From the NCBI RefSeq assembly GCF_003265705.1, contig NW_020312859.1:2180174-2244173 (forward strand): a DNA stretch of 64,000 nucleotides, written 5' to 3'. The stretch's first letter is position 1. Every line of letters begins with the position of its first letter. The DNA is from Callorhinus ursinus (Eukaryota; Chordata; Mammalia; Carnivora; Otariidae). The notes beneath the pieces were generated by a model. It was given only the letters and a program-made list of their open reading frames with translations. It made no database searches and was not told the origin of the DNA. Below are positions 1 to 9,848 of this stretch, piece after piece. The position numbers were made by a program, and so were the translations under genes.

Positions 1-420
1 AGAAAAAATTGAAGATGAAACTTCTTACAGTAGCAGAAAAAAAAAATCAAACGAATAGAGAATAAAACTAAGAAAAGATGTGCATGATCTCTATGTAGAA
101 AATGGTGAAACTTTATTGAGAGAAATTAAAGAAGATCTGAGTAAAATGAGAGCTATACCATATTCATAGATTGGAAACCCTAATACTGTAAAGATGTACT
201 TTCTCCCCACATTCGTTTATAGAGTCAATGCAATCCCAATCAAAATCCCAACAGGTTGTTGTCTTGTTTGCTTATATGTGCATGTATCTTGCAGAAGCTA
301 TTTTTAAAAATCATTTGGAAAAGCCAAGGGACAAGAATAACAAAGACATATCCTTGAAGAATGTAAGAATAAGGCATAAATACTTACTCTACAAGCTATT
401 AAGATTTTTATAAAGTTAGA
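1..420 (+). mobile_element. L1 ORF2 fragment
   Basis: The A-rich text about a reaction-like run of codons (TTCATAGATTGGAAACCC, then a stretch ending in CAATCCCAATCAAAATCCCAA) is typical of the reverse-transcriptase part of mammalian L1 ORF2 in sense orientation. Frames are broken by several stops, so it is a dead copy cut by the window edge. Confidence 0.65.
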
Positions 421-1069
421 GTAAAATATTGTCATACTGGCCAAGGTTAGACTCAGAGCAATGGTATATTAGCATCCAGTGAGAAGACAGAAAGAACACA
501 GTGATGTGAACAGGACACACTGAATATGACTATTATCAATGTTTCAGGGAATTAACTGAAAGGGAATAAAAGAGCAGGCTAAAGAAAACCCTAGAGCTAA
601 GGAAGAGTAGTCAAGGAAGGAACAAACTTTCAGGAGAGTGAATCCTCTCCAAGGTTAGGATTCAGACTCGCTGGAGAGGGTGTGGTGGCAGCCCGTTGGT
701 TGGCAGACAGGTTAGCTGGGTTGTCCCAGACCAGAGCTGGTGCACGGCCTCTGGGCAGAGGATTGCTGGGTGCTGGAGAAAGGCTCTGAGAAGCTGCCTG
801 CTGGTGGTGCTGTTAAACTAGGAAGCGGTAACCAGCAGGTCACCAGGAAGCAAGCTCGGGCACCTGCAGGACTGGTGCTTAGGAAGTTGGCTGGTTATTC
901 TAGGAGGTCTTCTAGGAGCTGCCTGTGTAGAGTTCCACTGAATGCACCTGCTGGGTGAGCTCCACCAGAGCACTCCAACCGGTCTGAAGAGTGAACTTGC
1001 TTCAAGCTTATGCACCTGCTGCTTCACCTAAGTCCCTTGGTCTGTAGCAGAACTGACTCTCCTTGAGAG
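421..1069. other. No gene seen; unclassified sequence
   Basis: No exon-like signal is visible. From about 640 to 980 the text loosely reuses phrases such as GAAGCTGCCTGCTGG / GGAGCTGCCTGTGTAG and GCACCTGCAGGAC / GCACCTGCTGGGTG, which suggests a degenerate internal repeat or an LTR-retroelement leader. I cannot name the family. Confidence 0.35.
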
Positions 1070-1410
1070 TCACAGACCACTGGCCTTGAGGAGTGAAGGA
1101 CCAGACTTTCCCAGAAGATAAGGCTGGACCACATTTGAAAGCAGCTGCCTCCAATGCCAGCAAGTCTGTTCGGGGTCACGTCGACGTACGACTAACCGCC
1201 AGGGCACCTGCTTTTCCTCCCCTTTCCACACCTTCCCCTTTACAACCCTCCGGCTTCCCCTGGGCGGGGAAGATAGTCTTTGAGATGTTAGTCCTCCATC
1301 TTCCCAGGTTGCCAGCAACCTTTCCTTTCTCACCATCACTCGTCTCTCGAGTATTGATTTTTGAGTGTCAGGCAGCCAAACAGAGTTCGGAATCGGTTCT
1401 CTGTCTGGTA
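1070..1410 (+). mobile_element. ERV-type LTR-like repeat (copy 1)
   Basis: This block is found again in reverse orientation at 18895-19270. Shared anchors include CCAGACTTTCCCAGAAGATAAGGC, GTCACG-CGTACGACTAAC and GTCTCTCGAGTATTGAT. The 18.9-kb copy read on its minus strand has a GATAAAG/TGCTTT polyadenylation-like region, which suggests LTR sense is plus here. No retroviral coding frame is kept. Confidence 0.45.
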
Positions 1411-1779
1411 GCAGTACACACACTAGGGCAGCTGTGAGGGAGCAAGAAAAAGGAAAGCACATCTGGAGCAGGAGAGAAGCCCCTTCCGCCTCCGATGCCT
1501 TCCCGCCACTGATTAACCATGTACCAGTCGGCAAGGGAGAGACGTTCCCGTATTTCAAGCCAGCAGTGAAGGATGGATTCGCAACTGGGAGTCATTCAAT
1601 TGGAAAGCAACAAAAACAGTCTCTCCCTTGAGCCCCCAAACAGCTCCCTACATATATGCAGGAAGTTGATTTATGTCACAGGTTGTCCTGCAAACCAGTT
1701 AGGGAAAAGAGAGTCTTTTCAATAAATGCCCCTGGGACAAATATCCATGTCTGCACTTTAATTCTTCAATTTTTATTTT

Positions 1780-1895
1780 TTTAAAGTAGGCTCCACAGCC
1801 AGTGTGGAGCCCAACTCAGGGCTTGAACTCACGACCCTGAGATCAAGACCTGAGCTGAGATCAAGAGTCAGATGCTTAAGCCACCCAGGCGCCCC
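1780..1895 (-). mobile_element. CAN-SINE (tRNA-type head), antisense
   Basis: Read on the minus strand it begins GGGGCGCCTGGGTGGCTTAAG and carries the tRNA-like B-box region around GGTCGTGAGTTCAAGCCC. It is a short, diverged copy. Confidence 0.8.
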
Positions 1896-2055
1896 ATATC
1901 TGTATTTTTAAAAGAGAAAAAGAAGAGAATCCTGATCATCATGTGATCTCATCACATGCAAAATCAATTCCAACTGGTTGTAGACTTAATATAAAAAAGC
2001 AAAACCATAAAAATTTTAGAATGTAATAGAGGATAATATTTTCATGACATCAGTC

Positions 2056-2740
2056 TAGAGAAAGATTTATTTTTTTATTTAAATTCTAGGTAGTTAACAT
2101 ATATGGTAAAATTGGTTTCAGGTGTAGAATTTAGGGATTCATCACTCCCAGTGCTCATTAGAGCAAGTGCCCTCCTCCTCGATACCCATTGCCCATCCAG
2201 CCCATCCCCCACTCACCTCCCTACATCAACCCTGTTTGTTCTCTATCGTTGAGAGTCTCTTATGGTTTGTTTCCCTCTCTCTCTTTTTCCTCTCTCCCCT
2301 ATGTTCCTCTGTTTTGTTTCTTAAATTCCACATATGAGTGAAATTGTATGGTATTTGCCTTTCTCTGACTTATTTTGCTTAGCATAATACACTCTGTTCC
2401 ATCCACATTGTTGCAAATGGAAAGATTTCATTCTTTTTGATGGCTGAGTAATATTCCATTGTATATATACACCACACTTTCTTTATCCATTCATCAGCTG
2501 AAGGACATTTGGGCTCTCTCCATAATTTGGCTACTCTTGATAATGCTGCCATAAACATCAGGGTGCATGTGCCCCTTCAAATCTGTATTTTTGTATCCTT
2601 TGGATAAATACCTAGTAGAGCAATCGCTGGGGGGTAGGGTAGTTCTATTTTTAACTTTTTGAGGAACCTCCATACTGTTTTCCAGAGTGGCTGCACTAGT
2701 TTGCATTCCCACCAACAGTGTAGGAGGGTTCCCCTTTAGA
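2056..2740 (-). mobile_element. Carnivore L1 3' end, antisense, nested
   Basis: On the plus strand it shows the reversed poly(A)/3' UTR start (TTTATTTAAATTCTAG), the phrase GATTCATCACTCCCAGTGCTCA and the reversed 3' end of ORF2 (GGCTGAGTAATATTCCATTG). It is flanked by AGAGAAAGATTTATTT and AGAGAAAGTTTATTT, which look like target-site duplications in the host L1. Confidence 0.75.
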
Positions 2741-2940
2741 GAAAGTTTATTTAAAGAACACACAAAAATACGAATTATAAAGAAGATTGGTAAGTTTAAC
2801 TACAATAAATTTAAATTTTCTGTTGAACAATAGATACCGTTAAGAAAACGAAAAGGCAAATCACAGGTGGGGGAAGATATTTGCAAGCAGAATATATAGA
2901 AAGAATTCCTATAAATAAATGTCAAGAATAATCGGTTTAG

Positions 2941-3119
2941 GGACGCCTGGGTGGCTCAGCTGGTTGAGCGTCTGCCTTCGGCTCGGGTTGTGATCCCAGG
3001 GTCCTGGGATGGAGTCCCACATCAGGCTCCCTGCTCAGCAGGAGGCCTGCTTCTCCCACTGCCCCTCCCTCTGCTTGTGCTCACTTGCATGCTCTCTCTC
3101 TGACAAAAGAAAAAAAAAA
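2941..3119 (+). mobile_element. CAN-SINE
   Basis: The tRNA-like head GGACGCCTGGGTGGCTCAG is followed by the CAGCAGGAGGCCTGCTTCTC segment and an A-rich tail. Flanks GAATAATCGGTTTAG and GAATAATTGGTCTAG look like a 15-bp target-site duplication with two changes. Confidence 0.92.
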
Positions 3120-4029
3120 GGAATAATTGGTCTAGTAGAAAGATCTACCAAATAAACAAATAGCCTCCTCACATACAAAAATGAAATGCATGTGTCCAAT
3201 AAACATCCCAGAAGCATGCAGCCTCATTACTACTCAGGGAAATGCACATTAGGACCAAAAATGAGACACTACTATGTATCCACCAAATTGGGCAACACTG
3301 AATTGTTTGGCAAGCCTGAGTTGTTTTTTTATAAGGATGAGAAACAACTGGAACCCTCATCCACTGCTGGTAAGAGAGTGAGCTGGGGGCAAGTCTTTGG
3401 AAAGCGGTTGGTTGTGATCTCATAAATTTGAGAAAACATATCGTTTCTGATGCAACAAACCCCAATATAAATGCATTCGCATGTGTACAAGAGACAGGTG
3501 CAGAAATGTTCGTAGCAGCAGCATTCAAAATAGGCCAAATCTGGAAACAACCCAGTTGTCCATCGGCACACACGAGAATGATGGAGAAAGTGTGGTATGT
3601 TCATACTATTAGATATAAATGTAAATGGACAATACACAGCTACACTCAACAACTTGGATGAACTTAAAAGCATAATGGCGAGTGAAAGCATACAAATGAC
3701 TTGAAAATATTTATATAAAGTTCAATGTATAACTAAAAGCAAGGAAGTGATTACCCAAGAAATCAGCTTACTGGTTCCCTTTGCCTGAGGAAGGGGGTTA
3801 CACCTGGGAACAGGCACATAGGGGCTTCTAAGTCACTAGAAACATTTTTTTTCATCTTGACCTGAGTGGTGTTTACATGGGGTTTGCTTTATAACAACTG
3901 ATTACATTTGCATGTTTTATGTTTTAGGCATTTTCTCCCTGTACTGTATTGTACAACAGGTTAATTAAAATATACCTAAGTGTTATGAGTATATTGGCAA
4001 ATTATATATCAAGTCTGTACACTGGAAGT

Positions 4030-5500
4030 ATTGGAAATAAGAGGTTACTCAGAAAGTGAAAAAACTGACCAGAAAAATAAGGAAAAGTCTCAGAAGTAGG
4101 CATACGCACCCCCTCAAAGAGAACGCAGACTTTTCTCAAGTGCCTGAAGGTATTCTGTCACGTGAGACGTTAAATCAGTGTCATAAAAAGGAGAGGGATC
4201 TGGAGCTGGCTTCTTTGTTAGACCAACTCCCCTTAGGGGAATTCACCGGCTGGGGCTACAAGGTCAACTGAGAGGAGCCACGCAGATTCCAAAAACACGG
4301 GCCAGTGCTTTCTCCTTTAAGGGCCTCAGTTTCCCTATGAATACACTGCGGAAACTGGATTACATGATCCCTGGAATATCAACTGAACAAAACACAAAGG
4401 TGCAGAGTGAGTTGGGGGGTGGCAGAAAGGAAGTAAGAAATGGAGAAGGGATGCTGATGGGTCTCATCCTGGCGCAGGGATGGACAGACCAGAGCTCGGA
4501 AGAGGGCAAGGCCCCGCCCGCAAGGTCGCAGGGCGTCAAGAGCGGGACAGAACCAGCGCCCCAGCGCCAAGTGCCCCTTCTGACCCCTCCAGCCTCACTG
4601 ACCCGGGCCAGCCGAGGAGCTTGCTGCCGTTTAAGGCATGGTACGGAGGAAGGGAAGGCTGCCAGGTTCCAGGAGGTCAGATCCGACATTTCGGGAGGAA
4701 TCCAAGTCCCATTCGCGGGAGCAGCACTAACTTCAGGGAGGGAATGTCCTGACTGTGTGTCCTTCCCTGCCCCACCCACCCTGGCACTACCGGACACTGG
4801 CCCTTGCCTTATCTGTTCCCGGCTCTATTAGCAGGGAAGCACCGGCAGGGGTTTCGATGCAGTCCTAACGAACTCACAGAGCATAGCTTTTCTTGGGTTC
4901 TTGGTAGGTGCTAACAGATGGTTTCCGTCAAGCGTGGATCCCTGCCCTCGGAAGTCTGACTCCTGTTTCCTAGTGTATTTCTGAGAAATTGTAAATTTGT
5001 GCCCATATGGGGGTTTTTACTTATGTCTACATGTGTGTTTCTAGGTGCCTGTTGTGTCTCTGTGGCATACCTGCTTGCCACCCAAGGGGCGGTCCCCAGG
5101 CCAGCAGCATCGGCATACCTGAGAGCTTAAGACATACGGCAGCTTGGGCCCCATCCAAGACCCACTGCCTCCAAATCTGCATTTTATGGTTCTTGTGCAC
5201 GTTAGTATTTGACAAGCCCATCATGCGTTTGTAGAGGCCCAGGAGAACACATACTTCATGTGGGCGAGAAGGTTTTTACCAAGAGGATGGGTGCATCTGT
5301 ATTACAGCTCTGGATGTTTATAGGCACACTTGTGTGTCTCTGTATGTAAGTGTGATGTGTCTCTTGTTCAAAGGTGGACAGCATTTCCTGAGGGCTGAGT
5401 CTCTGCCAGGCACCCCCGTAAGTTCCTAAGACGATCATTTATATCCTCTGCCTCATTTGATTTTCATAAAGGCTCTGCAGGGAGCAGAGAGGGAATGATA
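4030..5500. other. No gene seen; unique sequence
   Basis: A GC-richer block at about 4440-4870 has overlapping open frames on both strands, but no splice signals, signal peptide or WAP cysteine pattern. A weak L2/MIR-like phrase (CTGAGTCTCTGCCAGGCACC) occurs at about 5395-5500. Confidence 0.4.
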
Positions 5501-5914
5501 TGCGTTGACAGCCTTAAAAATATTCAAACTCTTTGACCCAGTACATTGCACTTTTAGACATCGGTCCTAGCAGAAAAGTCTGAAATAAAGAAAAAAAATG
5601 ATTCACGTGCAAAGATTTATGTATGCGTGTAATCTACAATAGAAACCAAGAACTGGGAACAACGGGTTTGTCCTGTGGAGTTATAGAAATGATGACATAG
5701 ACTTGAAATGAGCAACAGCACATGTGGCCATTAGCTGAGTTCAGCTAAACCATGCTTTTCCTGTCCATCCAAGTGTGTGCTGCGCAAAGGGTTCATAGAG
5801 CAGATCGACATGGCCTCTGCTGTCATGAAGATCAAGATATTTATAAAGTTTGAATAACACTGGGAGATTGTGTTATAATGTAAACCAAAAAAGAAGATCT
5901 GAAGCTGTATATCA

Positions 5915-6085
5915 GGGGCACTTGGGTGGCTCAATCCGTTAAGCATCTGATTCTTGATTTCGGCTCAGGTCATGATCTTAAGGTCATGAGATGGAGCCCC
6001 TCATCAGACTCACGTGCTGGGTGTGGAGCCTGCTTGAGATTCTCTCTCTCTTCCCTCCGCCCCTCCCTCTTCTAACAAAATTAAA
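5915..6085 (+). mobile_element. CAN-SINE, diverged
   Basis: Head GGGGCACTTGGGTGGCTCAA, then the tRNA-like region and a pyrimidine-rich CTCTCTCTTCCCTCC segment. The A-rich tail is short. Confidence 0.85.
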
Positions 6086-6720
6086 GGAATATTTGAAATT
6101 GTGTATCAGGTGTAATTGCATTCAAGGAAATGCTTTGTGAAATAACGTGAATACTAACTCCTTCGTGGAGAGCATGGCTTTGCAAGTTATGGGAAAATTT
6201 TTAGGAAAATGTTTCTCTTTCTCTGTGTAGATTTAGACTGTGCATTATCTGCGAATTGTTTATGCTTCGGTGGGGGCGGTTGTCTTAAGTCTGTCTGTCA
6301 TCGGGGTGCTTGGAAAATAAAGGTCATCTGCAAATTACAGCAGGTGGAGGGCTCAAAAGGACTAATCACATTATGTCAGTGCTTGCTCTGGATCTTTTGG
6401 GGAAACTTGGGATGCCAAAGACCTCCTAGACCATCCAGCAGGGGCGGTTCCAGACTGAGGAGCCCAGACGCAGGGAAATACAATGCCGAGACATGCCCGT
6501 GCATCACCTTGTGGGAGGGGGAGGCTGAGCCCCGAAAGGAGAGAAAGTTCTGGGCTGCACACAGATCACGTGTGATGCTTGGCTCTTCTCCGTGTCTTTC
6601 TACTTTTCTTCTCCAATTGTTTGGATGATTACTTTAAAAAAAAATGAAACTCTTACCAATGAATTAAAAAATATTGGAAGAGTTCAGAAATTGTATTTGA
6701 TTCCCTGAATCTTTTTTTTT
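6086..6720. other. No gene seen
   Basis: An open frame at 6209-6628 has no signal peptide and no splice or domain support. Nothing else is recognised. Confidence 0.35.
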
Positions 6721-6724
6721 AAAG

Positions 6725-7800
6725 GCAGGTTTTTTTTGTTTTTATTTTTCTTTAGAGGTGTTTCAGATTCCCAGCAAAATTAAGAGACAGGTAGAGAGAT
6801 TTCCTGTATACCTTCTCCCCCCCGCAACATGCACAGCTTCCCTCACTATCACCATTCCCCACCGGAGTGGTACATTTGTTACAATCCACGGACCTGGGCT
6901 TGTCACATCACAATCACATCACAATCACCCGGAGTCCAGAGTTTACAGTAGGGCTCGCTCTTGGTGTTTGTACGTTCCATGGGTTTGGACAAATGTATAA
7001 TGACATATATCGATCATTATGGTATTATACATAAAAATCCTCCACTTATTTATTTGCCCCTCCCCAGTCCCTGGCAACCTCGAATCTTTTTACTGTCTCC
7101 ATAGTCTTGCCTTTTCTGGAATGTCACACAGTTAGAATCATACAAGATGTAGCCTTTTCAGATCCGCTTCTTTCACTTGGTATGAGGCATTGAAGTTTCT
7201 TCCCTGTCTTTCCATGGCTTGATAGTTCATTTCTTCTGCAAAATACCTCATTGTCTGGATGTGCCACAATTTATTTATTTATTCACCTACTGAAGGGCAT
7301 CTCGGCTGCTTGCAAATTTGGGCAGTTATGAACACCGCTGCTATAAACATCCTTGTGCAGTTCTTCTGTGCGGACATAAGTTTTCTGCTCTTTTGGGTAA
7401 ATACCAAGGGACATGACTGCTTAGTCATATGGTCAAAGTATATTTGGTTTTGTAAGAAATTGCCAAATTGTCTTCCAAAGCAGCTGTACCATTTTTATTC
7501 CCATCAGCAACGTATGAGAGTTCCTGTGACTCCACATCCTCCCCAGCATTTGCTGTTGCCAGTGTCCCAGATTTCAGCCTCTCTAACAGGTGTCTACAGT
7601 ATCTCATTGTTTTTATTTGCATTTCCCTGACGACATAGGATGCGGAGCATCTTTTCTTGTGCTTATTTGCCGTCTATATATGTTCTTTGGTGAGGTGTCT
7701 GTTCAGGTCTTTGGCCTATTTTTTAATTGAGTTGTTTTTTGGTGGTTCATTTTTAAACAGTTCTTCGTATATTTTGGGTAAACGTCTTAATCGGATGTGT
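6725..7800 (-). mobile_element. Old L1 3' region, antisense
   Basis: The plus strand reads as the reverse complement of an old L1 3' end: GGGCAGTTATGAACACCGCTGCTATAAACATCC, then text on ORF2 3' parts. Many stops and small gaps show long decay. Confidence 0.65.
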
Positions 7801-8299
7801 CTTTTTTTATTATCTTCCTTAGGTCAGCTGCTCTGGGAAATGGGTCAGGGGCAGCAATTTATGTGCAGGAGGTTTCCTGGGGAGTATTCGGAGAGCAACA
7901 GAGAGGTACAAGAAGCAGACTGCGTAGAAGGACAAGTGGACGTGGGATGCGGTTACCACAAAGGCTTAGCCGATCCCACCGGGAGCTCGGGAGCTGCAGG
8001 GGTCCTTCAGAGGTGTCCCTAACCAAACTAGGGAGCTCGACCTCTGTACCCCAACATCCACCAGTCAGCACAGGTTCCCCAGGTTGCCCCGGGAATGGGG
8101 TGTACCCTCAGATGTAGCAGCTCACTTCGGCCAGGGAAATTCCCAGGAGGGACTCAGCTGTGCGTGTCAGCAGTCAGTCCTCTTAGTGCCTGCAGGTCTG
8201 GGTGCCCCATTCCTGTGGGAGGATCTGGACAACACACCACAGCAACCACTATATCATCTGGAAAACATAAACTCAAAAATAAAGAAAAAGAATGCAGGG

Positions 8300-8400
8300 C
8301 TTTGAGTCTCACCACTGACTTGCTGTATGATCTTGGGCACATTGTCTCCTTGGGCCTCAGTTTCCCCATCTGTACCCTAAGAAGGTGTTACTAGACAGAC
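8300..8400 (+). repeat. MIR-like SINE
   Basis: The phrase CTTGCTGTATGATCTTGGGCACATTG...GCCTCAGTTTCCCCATCTGTA is the conserved MIR core. The surrounding 7.8-9.6 kb otherwise shows no exon-like signal. Confidence 0.7.
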
Positions 8401-8459
8401 AGTCTCTGACTTTCTAGTTGTGGCTACTGGGACACTCCTGAGTCACAATCAGCAGGCAA

Positions 8460-9600
8460 GCAGGTGCTCTGGAAGCTGGCCAGAGCCACCAGAGAAGATG
8501 AGGCTGAGGTGAGGCCAAGAGATTGAGAGAGTTCATGGAATTCAGGGAGTTCCTAGAACAAAATGAGGTAGCCTATCTTTCCAGGGCTTTCCTTCCAAAG
8601 TAATCTATGAATCATTAGTTTGTAAAACAGCAGAACAAAGTGGGACATTGGAAGTTGGCTGAACCATCCCTTCATTACACAAATGAGAGGTCATGCCCAA
8701 TGTCAACCCTGAGTCAACAACCGACCTGGGGACAACCACTGTTCCTGAAGCCTGGCCAGGTGATTTCTCAATGTCCCTGCTGCCTGTACCTCGAAAGAAT
8801 GGGTCAAGGTTTACTGGCTGGAAGAAAGAGATACCCCCTCAAGCTAACTTCCACGAAGGGAGATCTCTTTGAAAAGGGTCAGGATGAGAGGAGATTTTCT
8901 CCATCCTCTTCTTAAGAATGGGAAAAACCAAGGGACAGGAAAGAAGTGACTTGAGTACAGAGCTGTCAGTCAGTGTAGGGCAATTTCAAAATGTATCCAG
9001 AATGGGGGAGGGCCAGACGCTCTCTTAGCACAATAAGGTCAGAATGAATAGACCCCATGTAATAAGATCAGATTCCTCCATATAAACCTTAGACTTTCAG
9101 GGAAAAATTAATCTTGTGGTCCAGATATTTGAGTTTAAATAAGCTGGTCAAGAGTGAGCTTGAGCCAGGGTGGAAGACTGCCACCTTTTCCCCTTACCCA
9201 CTTCCCAAAAGATTGGTTTCTCCCTCCCCTCTTCCAAACCATCTCCGCTCCGCCACACAGAATCAACAGACATGGAAATTTGAGCCCCGCACTTCCCCAC
9301 CAAACTCGAAAAAGTTGCTTGCTGTTTAGTGGACTCAGGAGTGCGGATAAAGTATTGATACGTGGCATTCCTGTAGTGAGGGCTGGCACATTCCAGGAAA
9401 AGGGGATGTGGAGGCACAGGGAAGGGAATTGTATAAGGAAGGAATAGGATTTGAAGAGAAGGGGGAGAGGTGGGAAGGAAGGAACATCTGGGGAATCCTC
9501 CAGAGTTCTGGGGATGATCCACAGGGATACCCCAAAAGGCCCAGCACCCAGGGCAGGGGGTAGGGACATCACTGTGCAGTGTAAGAGAGCAAGGAGGTGA
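8460..9600. other. No gene seen; 3' flank of SLPI-like gene
   Basis: Several open frames occur on both strands but none has a domain, a signal peptide or consistent splice sites. This is ordinary flanking sequence as far as I can see. Confidence 0.4.
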
Positions 9601-9634
9601 GCACCTTCTTTCCGTCAAGGAAGATGGAAATGCA

Positions 9635-9848
9635 GAGAAAACCTTGTGTATTTATTTATTCACTAGCCAACCGTTATTTCCTCTGTGTGTCAAGCCTCAC
9701 ACGACATGGTGGGCATACACGGATAAAACAGGCCCAGCCTTACCCCCCTGGAGGTGTTGGTCGCGGAGCCACACCTTCGTCAAGACACTTTTGCTTTTCT
9801 CGGGCTTGGGGAACAAAGGAATCCTCAGACCACACGTACCGGGAAGTC
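9635..9848 (-). other. SLPI: 3' UTR and polyadenylation signal of SLPI-like gene
   Basis: On the minus strand the last exon continues from the TAG stop at 9849-9851 into a UTR that ends with a double signal, AATAAATAAA (9651-9660). The preceding text (AGGCTTGACACACAG) resembles the remembered 3' end of human SLPI mRNA. The cleavage site near 9635 is inferred from the usual 15-20 nt spacing. Confidence 0.65.

Larger units (their letters stand above)
1900..3980 (+). mobile_element. Old L1 (ORF2 to 3' UTR), split by younger insertions
   Basis: Sense-strand L1 ORF2-like text runs 1900-2055, 2745-2940 and 3120-3660, then a 3' UTR-like tail to about 3980. It is interrupted by an antisense L1 3' end (2056-2740) and a SINE (2941-3119). 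All frames are broken. Confidence 0.6.

Noticed and set aside
1070..1558. 162-residue minus-strand open frame
   Set aside because: It lies in an LTR-like repeat that recurs at 18.9-19.3 kb; the shared peptide text is just the repeat read through. No leader, domain or splice support.
4337..4831. 164-residue plus-strand frame in a GC-rich block
   Set aside because: Open on both strands, no leader, no splice sites and no recognisable domain.
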